A stretch of 64,000 bases of DNA from Hirsutella rhossiliensis (lineage: Eukaryota > Ascomycota > Sordariomycetes > Hypocreales > Ophiocordycipitaceae), in the NCBI RefSeq assembly GCF_020360975.1, contig NW_025408673.1:124001-188000 (forward strand). Reading direction: 5' to 3'. The position numbers and the translations under genes were made by a program. The notes beneath the pieces are model-generated. The model saw only the letters and a program-made list of their open reading frames with translations. It made no database searches and was not told the DNA's origin. This document shows positions 10,828 to 22,170 of the stretch, one piece after another (position 1 is the stretch's first letter; every line of letters starts with the position of its first letter).

Positions 10828-11900
10828 ATAACGAAATCCGACTCTGCCGTCCCTACGGTCCGTAGGACGATTCTAGCAGAGCCCTAAGATTGGGATAAGT
10901 AGGTAAAGGAGCTACGGGCTCGTATAGATAGAACTATCTATAATTTAGTCTTCTCTAATAAGTAGGACCCTCTCGAGCCCCCTCTTCGTCCTAGGGCAAC
11001 GGACTTTATAGAGGGAGCTACCCTCTTCTCCGAGCTAACCTCTGCACAATAGAGAGCTTTTTCTACTGCCTTAGGCGACTACGAGAGTCACCGAAAGGAA
11101 TACCTTTACGAGACGAAGTTACTAACGGCTGCTCGTACGGCGATAACGGAATCCGTTAGTACCGCAAAGCTAATCTCTCTTTAAGAGGAAGAGACTCCTA
11201 GGCAGTAGCTTTTAAAGCTCGAGACCTTAATAGCTCCCTCGAGAGGTTATATAACTAACCGTATTAGGAAGACCTATACGGCCTACCTAGGAGCCTTTTC
11301 TACTAAGAACCTACTAGCTTCTTCGTAGCTAGCTAAGTAGGAAGAGATCCTCGAGGAAGCTAACTAATACTTCCTTATAGAAGCTCTTTCCGGCTAGTGG
11401 CTATAGGATACATCTCTGCTAATAAAGCCTATTAGTAACGGTTACTCGACTATCTTTCGAGAGGCTAGCCGGGAACTAGACGAAGAGGCTGCTAGAGTAT
11501 AACAGCAAGCAGTCTTATTCCTTCGTGGCGAGCACTCGACCTAGACGGCTCGACCTACAGCTGCTGCAGCCCCTGTTGCTGCGGCCCCCGCTGCTGCTGC
11601 TGCGGCTGTTGCTCCTTCGGCTCCTCCTCCCTCGAGAGCCTCAACCCCGTCTTTAACAGCTGCCCCAGTCCCGGCCCCGGCTTCGCCTTTTGCACCGGGC
11701 CCGGTCCCGTCTATCAGACCGGCCCAACTAGTCCCCTAATAGACCTTTTAGTCCGTTAGTCGAAAAATCAGGGAACTAGTCGAAATCGAACCTCTTCGTT
11801 AACATTAGCAATAAGGGGTAAAAAGGGGGGGTTTTTAAGTAGACCTTCCGGACCGGGACGAGGATTCCTCGAAGAAACGAACGAGGAGGAATCGACCTAC
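10828..11900 (+). pseudogene. Cop-1 copy B gag (degenerate)
   Basis: Gag forms the virus-like particle that packages the element RNA. From an ATA at 10828 (ATG before RIP) the frame reads a charged, largely helical N-terminal domain with WDK-VKELRARIDRT, HRKEYLYE and TAARTAITES. A low-complexity Ala/Pro hinge at about 11560-11710 includes an Ala run. It precedes a basic segment (KKRTRRNRPTY) near 11870. No zinc knuckle is evident. Interruptions are TAA/TAG. A weakly basic stretch with one Cys (ACKKPYRLEDC) follows near 11910. Confidence 0.72.
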
Positions 11901-12159
11901 CTACTAAGCATGCAAAAAGCCCTATCGGCTAGAGGACTGCTAGTAGGTCTTCGAGGAAAACCGACCTAAAGGAGTTAACCCTTTAAAGAGGCTATAAGAA
12001 ATAGTATAACAGTCTCTTAAGGAGGACCCCTCGTTGTAGAAGAAGATAGACGAGATTCGGGTTACTAAGAAATAGTAACTAACGCCGCTACCGTAAATTC
12101 GAGGAAAAATCGTTAGTATAGTAAATCCGGCATTCGTCTTCCCTACGGATTAGTAAGAC

Positions 12160-13640
12160 CACCCGTTAGGACCCTCCGACTATCCCCTACGAAAGTTAGC
12201 TATCCTTAACTCCGGTACTTCCCTCGATATCTATAATACACTCTTACGATTCCGGTCCTTTAAGAAGGCACGGAGGGAATACCTTATTACCGGGGAATTA
12301 ACCGTATAGATAGAGGGATACAGAAGGGTAAATTTCACGATAAAATTACTTAACGGGTCTATATAAATTCTTCGACGAAAAAGGGTAGCTTTTTACCCTC
12401 GATTTTTAACGAGCTTAATTTCCTTCCGCTTTCTTCGAGAGGAAGGAATCTTCTAGGATATAACGTCTAAGCCTACGAGGCTAGTCTAGAAGAATTAGAC
12501 TATCGGGCTTATCGAGGAAAAATTCGGTTAATTTATTCTCGAATTCCGACCTATCCTTAGGAAGGAACCTCCCGAGAAGTCAGCTTTCCTTGCTAGGAGG
12601 AATAGGTCTACTATAAAGGACCCTCTTCTAGCAGCCTAAGGAGACGGTCTTCTTTAGCACGCACGACTTAGTTACCCGGGCCCCCTAGCTTTATATAAGC
12701 TAGGCCTATAATAAGGCGTACGAATAAGGGGCCTAAAGACCGTCGAATGCGAACACTATAGCTAAGGAAAGACTAGGAGACGAATTTTTAGACGGACCCT
12801 AATACGGCCGGACTAGCCGTATAAGGAAATTTAGGTCGATTAGACCGACGTCTCTAGGGACTAGGAAAGCTTCGTTAGGGTAATGTTTTTTATAGACGCC
12901 TTTTTAGGGATAGTTTTCCCCTATTTCTTACGGACCTACCTAAGTAAGTATAACTAGTCTGCCCTTAGGGACTTCGTTAACTAGATAAAATCCTACTTCG
13001 GCTACGAGGTAAAGAAGATACGGTCTAACAGAGAGCTATTTACGAAGGATATCTTAAATTAGCTTCGAAAAAGGGGCATTTTACCCCTTCTATTAGCACC
13101 GAATATCTAGGCCTAGAACGGAGGGGCAGAAAGATTAGGGGGTGCTATAATAGAAAGGGCCCGTATAATAAGACTTACTATAAGGCTTCTATACGACCTT
13201 TAGAGGGAAGTCGTTAAGACCGCCTATTACCTTCGGAACCGGACCCTAAGGGACCCTAGGGGACTAAGGGACTATAGGGACCTAGAGACCCTTTTTAAGA
13301 CCTAAGGAATAGACTAGAAATCCCTACTCGAGCTCTTTACGAAGAGGAGGGCCTCGCTAGCCTACCTTCGTGCCTACGGCTATAAGGCATACGCAATAAC
13401 TACTGATATATAGCTAAAAAGGAAGAAGAAAAGAAAGCTTAATCCTAGAGCCTTTATTAGTTACCTCGTTAGGTATAATTCTACGAATATCTTCTAGATC
13501 TAGATTCCTCTTCTACGGAAGGTTATTTCGACTAGGGATATGATTTTCGACGAATCTAGCTTCTTCGACGGAAAGAAGGATTAATAGCCCCTCTTACTCT
13601 TACAACGTTAGCTAATTTAAAAGATCTAAATCCCCCCTTC
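12160..13640 (+). pseudogene. Cop-1 copy B protease and integrase (degenerate)
   Basis: The protease site reads LNSGTS near 12208, where LDSGTS is expected; GAC became AAC in a T-G-A-C context. The GAG-pre-integrase zinc region near 12660-12790 keeps ARLSYPGPLALYKLG and VECEHYS, with the last Cys turned to Tyr (TGT to TAT). The integrase core follows: VDQTDV (first Asp), RSNRELF near 13020 (second Asp now Asn) and QNGGAER (Glu). The catalytic or metal residues lost here are all explained by TG-to-TA changes. The C-terminal part runs into the acidic linker shared with copy A. Confidence 0.86.
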
Positions 13641-13989
13641 CTAATAGTCTTAAGAAGAGGTCTTAGACGAGGAAACGGAAGAAGAAACTAACGTCGAAGT
13701 AGTCGAGGATAACGCCGACTTCGAAGAAGAAGAAGAGGAAGCTACTAGATTAGATGATCTAGACGAAGAAGGAGACTATCGGAAAGCGGTAGAGCTAGAA
13801 TACGCATACCTACCTACGCCTCCTCTTACGGAAGAAGAAGATCTAGAAGCAGCTTTCTTAGTTAGTCTTCCCGTCTCGACCCCTAAGGGGGTAGGAAAGG
13901 CACCTTTCTCGAAGGATTATCCGGCTGCCTTTTTATCCCTACTTCGAGAAGCAAAGGAAGGTATAGGGCCCGATACGAAAGAAGACTAA

Positions 13990-15600
13990 CCTTTCCCTTA
14001 TTTTAGACTAGTTTTTCTAGGCCTAGAAAGACCACCTAGCCTTATACGAAGAGATAGGGTCTTTCGAAGAAGTCCTTAAGGAAAAGGCAAGAGGAAAATA
14101 GGTCCTTAGCTATAAGTAGGTCTTTATCTATAAGACTAATAAATATAGCTTCCTTTAAAAGTATAAAGCCCGGCTAGTTATCTACGGGAACTAGTAGGAA
14201 AAAGGGGATCTTCCTACTAAGGCAACTACCCTAGCAGGGATATCTTTTTAGACCCTTATAGCTATAGCAGCAGAATTCGACCTCGAACTTAATTAGATAG
14301 ATATAGTTAACGCCTTTATTAACTGCCTACTCAAGGAAGAAGAAGTTATCTATATACGCCCTTTACTAGGCTTCTAATAGCTAGGAAAGGTTCTACGGCT
14401 TAGGAAAGCTCTATACGGACTATAAAGATTACCCCTTCTTTAGTAATAGCATTTAATAGGTTCCCTCGAAGCCCTAGGCTTTAAGAAAGTCCCTTAGGAA
14501 CCGTGTATAATATAGAAGGGTAAAATCACGGTCTTCTTCTACGTCGATAATATTATCTAGGCCTACCCGAAAGAGGAAGAAGCTGCTGCTAGGGAGGCTA
14601 TACGAGGCCTATAATAAAAGTATAAGATAACTAAGCTAGGGGAGCTAAAGTAGTTCCTAGGGATACGAATCCTTTAAAATAGGTCCTAATAGACTATCTA
14701 GCTTACCTAGGACGCTTATATCGATAAGGTCGCTTATAAATTCCTCCCTAATTCCCTCGATAAGAAGCTTCCCTCTATGCCTATATTAGATAAAGAGCTT
14801 TTACCTAATCCGTCCTTTTAAGCTAGGGAGTAAGGGAAACACTAATATTAATAGAAGGTAGGCTCCCTGCTTTTTTTTAGCTATTTCTACTAGACCGGAT
14901 ATCTCTTTTACGGTCTCCCGGCTAGCTAGGCATAACTAAAATCCTAGCCCTAGGCATTAAGAAGTAGTAGATAAAGCTATCCTTTATCTCTATTTAATAA
15001 GATTATATAGTCTACGCCTAGGAGGGTAGGAAAGGAAGAAATTAGCTGCCGAAATCTTCCTCTATTTAAGCGATTCGTCCTTTATAGATAATTCCTTAGA
15101 TAGAAAGAGCTTATAGGGGTATATTATATCCCTTTTTAGAGGAACTATTGCTTAAAGAGCTTCGAAGCAGGCTACCGTTACGACTTCTAGTACGGAGGCA
15201 GAGCTACTAGCTCTTTTAGAAGCGTTAAAAAAAGCGATTTTCCTTAGCCGGCTATTAATATCTCTATAACTATAAATTCCGACCCTATTAGCTATAGAAT
15301 ACGATAATACGTAGACTATATAAATTCTTACGGAAAATAGTAAGTTATCGACCTAGCTACGGTATATCGATATCTACTAGCATTAGTTACGCTAAGAGGT
15401 CTAAAGGGGACTTATTTCCGTTTATTAGGTTTTAATAGCATTAATAAAAGCTAATAGTCTTACGAAGCCCCTACTAAAGTAGAAGCTAGCTATCTTCTTA
15501 TAGTAAATTAAGCTAGAAGACGTTTAAGAGAAGCTGTCCTTAGAGGCCCGCCTTAAGAGTCTACGAGAGGAGCTAATAGCCCGTACGAGAAGGTAACGTC
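13990..15600 (+). pseudogene. Cop-1 copy B reverse transcriptase and RNase H (degenerate)
   Basis: The domains match copy A 1205-2800: KVFIYKTNK-like fingers, VNAFINCLL, KALYGL, active-site block YVDNII (second Asp to Asn), LGELK-FLGIRIL, then RNase H with TRPDISFTVSRL and SSTEAELLALL. At about 13999 the sequence jumps from the TTCCCTTATTTT of the linker to TAGACTAGTTTT, skipping 57-65 codons present in copy A. Copy B is more heavily RIP-mutated than A across this region. Confidence 0.88.
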
Positions 15601-15860
15601 TATAGCCAAAGAAAAGAAAGAGGTTTTTCCCTTTAAAGGGCCCCCTATTTTAATTAGGTTTTTCCCTTCTAAGAAGGCCCCCTTTCTTATAGGACTTTCC
15701 CCTTTAGCCCCTTTTCCTTAAGTAGGTCTAAAGAGCCTAGGGACCTAAAAGGGCCCCTGCTTTCCTCGAGTAAAGGGAGAAGTATAGAGCTAAGAACCTC
15801 CTCTATACGCTTACTAGCCCGAAGCCGTATTAGCTATGCCCTTACTATAAGGGCAGGCTA

Positions 15861-15874
15861 TAGCTAAGGGGGTG
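15861..15874 (+). other. Cop-1 copy B polypurine tract
   Basis: TAGCTAAGGGGGTG lies immediately before the 3' LTR start and matches the tract of copy A at 3048-3061. This is the expected plus-strand primer position. Confidence 0.8.
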
Positions 15875-16332
15875 TATCGCGAAGCGTGGCCTAATTTCAT
15901 AGTTCTCGAAGATATCCCTTAGTAAGAGGGACTAAGGAAGCTAAAAACACCCGGTATAGAAGAAGGAGCCGAGAAGAGGTATAGAAAGGAGGGTAGGGGC
16001 ATAAGGGAAAGTATAAAGTAGCGAGAGATAAGACGGATATACCGGAAACAGTTATAAAGGAAGGAAAAAACCAGTAAAAAGCTTAGTAGTTAAAAGGATA
16101 TTAGTAGCTTCTTTAAGCAGGATCTTCTTTATTAATTAAGATGCTAGACGGGTATAAATAGGGGCGTTAGATAGAGGAAAGAAGGATAATTAAGGTAATA
16201 TAATAATTACTCCCCTACTATAATTGCTGCCCCCGTAAGATTTAAACATCTCTGCCCTGCCTATCCGACCCCTTACTTTTAATTTTACCTTCGTACATTT
16301 TATATATACTTCTTATATCTCTCTTTGCAAGA
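15875..16332 (+). repeat. Cop-1 copy B 3' LTR (458 bp)
   Basis: It starts TATCGCGAAGCG and ends CTCTTTGCAAGA, same length as the 5' LTR with RIP-type differences. The ATAGT target duplication follows at 16333-16337. Confidence 0.95.
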
Positions 16333-16337
16333 ATAGT

Positions 16338-16652
16338 ACTATTTAATCTAAGGCTTCTTTACTTAATAAGAGTAGTAAATTATTTACTTTATCTATTATT
16401 TCTTCCTTCCTCCTCTTATTAAGAGTAATCTTATCCTAAAGTAAATAGTTATCCTTAGTAAAGTACTACTAACCTTCCTTATCCTTTTTAAACTTCTTTA
16501 AATACTCTCCTAGGATTATCTTATTAAGTATAATTCTATTTAAAGTCTTAATCCTATATATCCTAGACTACTCTAAGCATAATATTACTTAAAAAGGACC
16601 GTTATACCTTATTTAATACTTAGCTTACCTCCTTAGATTATTTAATCGTCTT
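16338..16652 (-). pseudogene. Gyp-2 integrase C-terminal end, cut off by two insertions
   Basis: On the - strand the frame reads an SH3-like integrase tail ending in NKIILGEYLKKFKK, like the family ending in which a G-Y-N-R/E-x-L-K-x-F block closes the polyprotein. It continues the Gyp-2 integrase that stops at 25969. The two parts were joined before the Gyp-1 composite inserted, shown by the ATATT target duplication at 16653 and 25964. Beyond about 16470 I see no further coding signal up to the Cop-1 LTR. Confidence 0.7.
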
Positions 16653-16657
16653 ATATT

Positions 16658-16843
16658 TATTATAAAGTAAGTAAAGGTATAAGCATAGGTACTATTTATA
16701 GGATAATATTAATAAGCTATATAGAGCTCTCCTATATATAGCTAGCCTATATATATATATATAGGATCCGGCCCTTTATATATAACTATATAGCTTAGGC
16801 TATAGCCTAAGCCTATAACTTATAATAGGTAAAGGCTCTTATA
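16658..16843 (-). repeat. Gyp-1 3' LTR (186 bp)
   Basis: On the + strand it reads TATTATAAAGTAAG to GGCTCTTATA. Compared with the LTR at 23423 (TATCACGGAGTAGG) the differences are RIP-type C-to-T and G-to-A. ATATT lies directly to its left. Confidence 0.92.
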
Positions 16844-17146
16844 TAATGCCCTCCTTTAAGCGCGGCGCGGCGTTACTTAATTAATAGCTTTTATACTATT
16901 AGGCCTATACCGCTAGCTCTACCCTACCCTTTCCTATTAATTATACTAGCCCTACTAGCCTTATTATCCCCGCGCCTATTAGCCTAAGTAGCTAAAACTA
17001 AGCTTTATATTTATTACCTAGCTAGCTATTTAAATAAGGGCGCGACCTATTATATACGCCCCTAGGTAGCCGGCGGCCGGCCTAGACCTACGTAAGCCTT
17101 AGGTTACCTATCCCCTCGGCCTTAAGTAGCCTCCTCTACCTAGGGG

Positions 17147-17199
17147 TATATAAGGTAGCACCCCCCCCTTCTTTCTTTCTTTCCTTCTTCTCCTTCTTT
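17147..17199 (+). promoter_or_regulatory. Putative promoter of the Gyp-1 antisense ORF
   Basis: TATATAAGG at 17147-17155 is followed by a C-run and a CTTT-rich tract (17160-17199), and then by the start-like codon at 17207. TATA plus pyrimidine tract about 50-60 bp before a start is typical of fungal promoters. It faces opposite to gag-pol. Confidence 0.5.
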
Positions 17200-17206
17200 A
17201 ACTATA

Positions 17207-18298
17207 ATAATAGTAGTAATAAGTAAGTTTTACTTTACTTAAAGCGTTAGTTTATTCCTAGCTATATAGGCCGCTTTATTAATATATACTTATAGTAGTA
17301 GCTATAGTAATAATAATAGCCTTAATAATAATAACTTTAACTAGTAAGTTCTTTACCCTATAAAGCGGGAGGCTATAATCCGTAATACTAACTTCCGCGA
17401 TAAATATATCTACCTTCCCCTCCCTTACTTCCTCCTTCTTAGAGCGTATAAAGTCGTTTATCGACGCCGTACTAAGTATAGCTAATAACGGCTCCGCCGC
17501 TACCGCTACTCCTACCTACGCCCCCGCGACCGCGCCTACCGCCGCCGCTTCTACCTCTACTACGCTAGCCGCCCTTACGTCGCCTTTCTATATAATAACG
17601 CTGTCCCTACCGCTAGCTATAACGCCCGGCCCTTCTACCCCCGCCTCCGCCTTTACTACCCTTATAAGTCTATTACCTAGTAAGCGTAGTAGCTATTTTC
17701 CGCTAACCTCTTAAAGTATAAACGCTAAGTATAGGCTAGAGCCGCCTATGCGGCCCCCTATATATAGTACGCGTTATAGGAGCTCCCTTACGCTAACTAA
17801 GTTAGGCGCCGCCGTAGCGGTAGTTATTACTAGTACGCGCGTGCCGGCCGCGCTTATAAGGCGGCGCTTTTTATCCTACTCGCTACGGCGTTAGCTTAAA
17901 AGGCCAACGCGCACGGGTAAGTAGGGGGGCTACTAAGAAGCGCCTTACCGCCGCCGCCGCCGCCTACTATAATCTCTACGCCCTTAAGCGCTAGGGCCTT
18001 ATCCTTAAGTAAGTTCCTCTCCTTTAGCTCTTTTACTTCCGCTACTAACTCTCTTAGTACTAGGAATACTACCTTCGTCGCCTTATTAGCGGTCCCCTTA
18101 GCCGTGCCCGCCGCTGCCCCCGCTACTACTACTAGCTAGGCCCCCCTTACTCTTAGAGCCCCTAGAGCCGCCGCTGCCGCCGACTAGCTCGCGGGCTTAA
18201 AGGGCCGCCTAAGCGCCCTAGAGAGCGCCGCCGCCGCTAATAAGGTAGAGGAAGATAACGAGGATAAGGATAAGGATAATAATAAGGATAAGGAGTAA
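17207..18298 (+). pseudogene. Antisense ORF inside Gyp-1, about 363 codons, unrecognised
   Basis: From tandem ATA codons at 17207 (ATG before RIP) one frame runs about 363 codons with TAA/TAG interruptions only, to a TAA at 18296. The N-terminal third is Asn/Ser-rich. The middle is strongly basic with many Arg, Tyr and His-like codons (RDRAYRRRF). A short Pro run lies near residue 243. The end holds a heptad-like helix (LAGLKGRLSALESAA) followed by an acidic tail (EEDNEDKDKD). The region is GC-rich for this window. It lies between integrase and the 3' LTR on the strand opposite to gag-pol. A - strand frame over 17700-18250 is also partly plausible, so strand choice rests on the promoter, the start and the acidic end. 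Confidence 0.45.
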
Positions 18299-18889
18299 GT
18301 TTAGGTAGTCTAAGGGCTCTACCTTAAAATAAACGCTATTTTTATCTCTACTTATATTATTACGCTTATATTATTATAACTACCTACTCTACTTTACCTA
18401 CTTTATAGTCCTAGCCTAAGCTACTATTAGTAGTCTATTAGTTTATTATTCTTATCTACTATTCTAAATAAGGCTTTAATCTTATTAAGGGCTATAGTTC
18501 TTATAAACTTATATATAGGTTCTTATATAGGGTCGAGATACCTATACTACTTAACGAGGACCTCCTAGCGTTTCCTCCTACTAACCTTTTTTTAGTATAT
18601 AGCTTATATCTCTTTAACCTTAAACTCGTCCTCTCTTTTTACTTTAATTATAGGCAGTTAAGCGTCTATTACTTCTTATTTAAGTAGTAGGTTAAAGGAG
18701 GCTCTATAAAGGAGGTCTATATTAATCTTATTATAAACCCCTATTAAGAGACTATTAAGCTTTATAACTTATAAGCTAATAACCCTTTATACTATAAACT
18801 TTATATATAGCTAGTTAAGCTTCTTCTTTAGCTATACCGACCTATAGTTATAAAGGTCTAGCTATACCTTATCTCTTATTATAAACCTA
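18299..18889 (-). other. Gyp-1 region between integrase core and antisense ORF
   Basis: AT-rich sequence where the C-terminal integrase tail or chromodomain would lie on the - strand. I could not align a clear chromodomain. No other feature is visible. Confidence 0.4.
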
Positions 18890-20075
18890 TTTACTAGGGC
18901 CCTAGTCTTATTAGTATATTACTCTTAATCTTATACTATAGCGGCTATCGCGGATTAGTAATAATCTATAGTTTCTTATAGCTTTTATATAAATATAAAG
19001 GCGCGGCCCTTTAATAACGAATTACTATACTACTTTACTACTATATCTATAGTAAAAGGAACTAGTAAGGGTAGTTTAAAGCTATATATTATAAAGAAAG
19101 GGGCTATCTTAATAGAGGTATATAGTTTACTATTTAATATAAGTTAGGCTATAAGGAGCTAATAGTCTTAGTTTACTTAGTTATAGGCTATAATAGCTTA
19201 TAGGTAAGCCTATACCTCTTAGTTAACCCTCTTAGGCCCTTTATCGGTCTATAAGTAATATACTATACTAAGTAGCTATATAATCTAAAGTAGCTAGTAT
19301 AGGTACTACTAAAAGCGGCTAGTTTAATTCGATCCCTTATTACTTATAATAAAGGCTAGCTAGCTATATAAGCGGGCTTAGTATTATAGGAAGCGCTTTA
19401 TATAAAACTTTATATCTATAAATAGTATCGGCTTTAATATTATAGACTTACTAAGTTAGTCCTTAATTACCTATATATAGTAGTTACCGCTCTTTATAAG
19501 TAGGAGGTCTATTATAAAGTCTATTTATATATATATATATAGAACTAGTCGGGTACTAAAAGCTACTTAAGTAGCCCCTTAAGCTATACCCTTTAAATCT
19601 TAGTATAGCTATAGATATTATATTTATAGAGGAAGCGGTAAATATAGTACTATAGGAGGGGCTAGTAGAAATCCCTTATAAGGCCTACTACTATACCCTG
19701 CTTACCTAGGTGGCCTACGATACTAAAGTTATAAACGAGCTAGACTAGCTTCCCTCGGAGCTCGTTCTATTTATTTAGCTCTAGCGGTCTATCCTTCTCC
19801 CTAGCTTCTATAGTATATAGCGCGCCCGGTACCTATAGTCTCCCCTACTAACGTAGGTGCCCCCGTAGGTCGATATAATAGTCGGCTACTTATACCTTTA
19901 GCTTTAGCTTTAGATCGAGGCGTTAAGCGCCGGACTTAATAGCGCGGCGTACGCTCTTATAGGTGCGGTCTAGAGACGATATCCTATCCTATAAGCGCTA
20001 GAGGACCTTATCTTAGAACACCCGCGCCGCACGCGCCCCTAGGCCGGTCTATCCCTCCTTACTAGGCCGAGGCAA
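18890..20075 (-). pseudogene. Gyp-1 integrase (degenerate)
   Basis: Ty3-type integrase follows RNase H. The - frame shows the core start IDFIIDLLLIKSGN (first Asp), SNKGSN-TSRF in place of SDRGSQFTSRF (second Asp to Asn), and PKRVN in place of TERVNQ near the catalytic Glu. The downstream AYN and IAPFFIIYSFKLP block is the usual NSTGxSPFxxxYG region. The copy at 57900-59085 gives SDKGSN at the second Asp, so that residue was lost only in this copy. Stops are TAA/TAG. Confidence 0.86.
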
Positions 20076-20214
20076 AGGTATAAGGGAAGGCTTATCCGTT
20101 AGCGCCGCGCCTTCCTCTACTAGGGAAGCTCCTATATAAGTCTATAGCGCTTCTTATAGGATAAGCTATAGATCCTAGGCCTCGATATCCGCTCCCGTTA
20201 GCCGGTCTTAATCC

Positions 20215-21580
20215 CTCTAGGAAAGCGTATCTAGGACTATAGAGTCCCGCCCTAGCCGGTACTTAATCGAGAAGTTAAAGCGTAAGAGATACTCCGCTTA
20301 GCGGGCTTACCGCTCTAAGAGGTGCTAGCGAGTTATAAAGTACTCGAGGTTCCTATAGTCTATAAGAACCTTAAAGCTCTTATAGCTCCGGAGCTCCGCT
20401 TACTATTACTCGAGGTAGCTAATAATCGCTAGTATCTCCTTATCGTAAATAGCGTAATTCCGCTCCGCTAGGGTTAGCTTACGGGAGTAGAACGCTATTA
20501 GTTACTTTTACCTATTTACCTCCTAAAAGAGCGTTCCTCCGAGTGCCTAGCCGCTATAGTCCGCTTTAACTAACGTAGACCGGTCGAAGTCCTACTAGAG
20601 TAGTACTAGGGCTTAAGAGAATAGGTCCTTAAGCGTGCGGAACGCTCCTTCCTATATAGGCCCTTAGCGAAAGGCGGTCTACTTCCCGGTAATCTCGTTT
20701 AAGGGTATTATAATATAGGAGAAGCCCCTAATAAATATCCTATAATAGTTCGCGAACCTAAGGAAGCTCCGTATGCCTATTTACGTAGTTAGGGTAGCTT
20801 AGTCCCGAATCGCGTAGATCTTTACGGGATCCGCCTATATACCTACGCTAGCGTAGATAATAAAGCCTAGGTACTTAACCCTCTTAACCCTAAATTCGTA
20901 CTTATCTAGGTTAAGGTAGAGCCTATAAAGTTAGAGGCGCTCTAGGACCCTCCGTACTTTCTATATATAGTCCTTATAGGAGCCGCTTATATAGATAAGG
21001 ATATTATCTATATATATAGAGGCGAACTTATCGAGGAAGTCCTAAAGTATATTATTAATATAACGCTAGAAGGTAGCGGGCGCTCCTAAGAGGCCGAAGG
21101 GCGTTATAAGCTACTTAAATAAGCCGTAGTATATATAGAACGCTATCTTCTACTTATTACCCTCTAAGATCCGTACCTTATAGAACGCCTATTTTATATC
21201 TAGCTTTATAAACTACTTCGCCTTTAAAAGGTTACGGAGCGTATCTAAGATTAAGGGTAAGGGGTAGCGGTCTAGCCTCGTAATTACGTTTAGAGCCCTA
21301 TAGTCGTAATAGAACTATATCCCGCCCCTTAGTTTACGTATAAATAGGACCGGCGCTCTTACTTTAGAGCTACTTACTTAAATAAAACCCTTATCTAGGA
21401 GGTCCCTTAGCGTCTTCTTTAGCACTAGTAGTTCCGCGTATAATATACTATATAGCGGTCTAAACGGTGCGGGTAGTTCCTGCCCCTTCTTATCGGTGCG
21501 GAGTATGATCTTATAGTCTACCCCTAGCTTATATAGGTTAAGCTTATCCGCTTCCTAGGACTTAAATAGCGGTAGGAGGT
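20215..21580 (-). pseudogene. Gyp-1 reverse transcriptase and RNase H (degenerate)
   Basis: The - strand frame reads ELLVLKKTLRDLLDKGFI-type fingers, RAPVLFIRK, then KLDIK-AFYKVRI, TPFGLLGAPATF and the active site IYIDNILIY near 21000, where YxDD is now IDN. The thumb and connection follow (RVKYLGFII). RNase H shows LVKADYSG and AERNYAIYDKEILAII. The order and motifs are typical of Ty3/gypsy, and the second active-site Asp is lost by a TG-to-TA change in all copies where I can read it. Confidence 0.9.
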
Positions 21581-21834
21581 CGTAAAAGCGCTCCGGTATC
21601 TACTACCGTAGCTTAGAGGGCGACTTTAGCTTCTTCGCCTAGAGGGCCTTATCGATATCTACTAGGCTAACTACGTAGACCGCTACGTTAGCCGCTGCCC
21701 GGCCTTCCTCCCGCTCTAACCGTTATATAGTTCCTATAAAGATAGAGGTAAGGACTTCTTATACTAAGTATAAAGCTCGCATGCCTAGTCCTACGCCTAC
21801 GAAACCGTCGTCGTAGCGGACCTACCGTTACGTA

Positions 21835-22170
21835 GGCCTAAACTATAGCTTCTTTTAATATAAAACCGAGTATAACTCCGTATATAATAACTAAGGTTTC
21901 CTAGGGATTAGGGGAAACTCTAGTTAGGGGATTATATAGGCTACGATAAGCTTATAGTAACCGTCGACCTCTATAGCTAGCTATATAATACCCTTAATTA
22001 CCGTACCCTCTATCGCGCCTAAGGCGCCCTTTACTCGCCTTAAGGCGATCTTTTCTACTAGTACTTATATCTCTCGTATAAGCGCCTCGTTAACTATAGC
22101 GTAGCACTAGCAGCCCTTATCTATAAGGGCAGCGACGGGTAAGGAGTTATTAACTATAACCTATATTAAA
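21835..22170 (-). pseudogene. Gyp-1 aspartic protease (degenerate)
   Basis: A retropepsin-like block sits between gag and reverse transcriptase: NNSLPVAALIDKGC followed by an AIVNEALIREI helix and ILIV-type strands. The active site expected as LIDTGC or LIDSGA reads LIDKGC here and INEG in the copy at 55850. The position and the flanking hydrophobic pattern support the call. Confidence 0.62.

Larger units (their letters stand above)
10228..16332 (+). mobile_element. Complete Ty1/copia element Cop-1, copy B (6105 bp)
   Basis: Two 458-bp LTRs bracket gag, protease, integrase, reverse transcriptase and RNase H in Ty1/copia order. The 5-bp target duplication ATAGT is exact on both sides (10223-10227 and 16333-16337). 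A primer site follows the 5' LTR and a polypurine tract precedes the 3' LTR. Every domain is crippled by RIP-type stops, and pol has lost about 190 bp relative to copy A near 14000. The element interrupts the DNA joining the inverted repeat to the Gyp-2 integrase end. Confidence 0.96.

Noticed and set aside
10646..10828. A 60-codon + strand open frame starting in the Cop-1 5' LTR
   Set aside because: It crosses the LTR end and primer site, and the real gag start is the ATA at 10828 in another frame.
17690..18300. A - strand frame with a coiled-coil-like ELVAEVKELKERN stretch
   Set aside because: It lies opposite the + strand ORF, which has a TATA box, a plausible start and an acidic end. The - frame has more interruptions and no start or promoter. 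It remains the main alternative.
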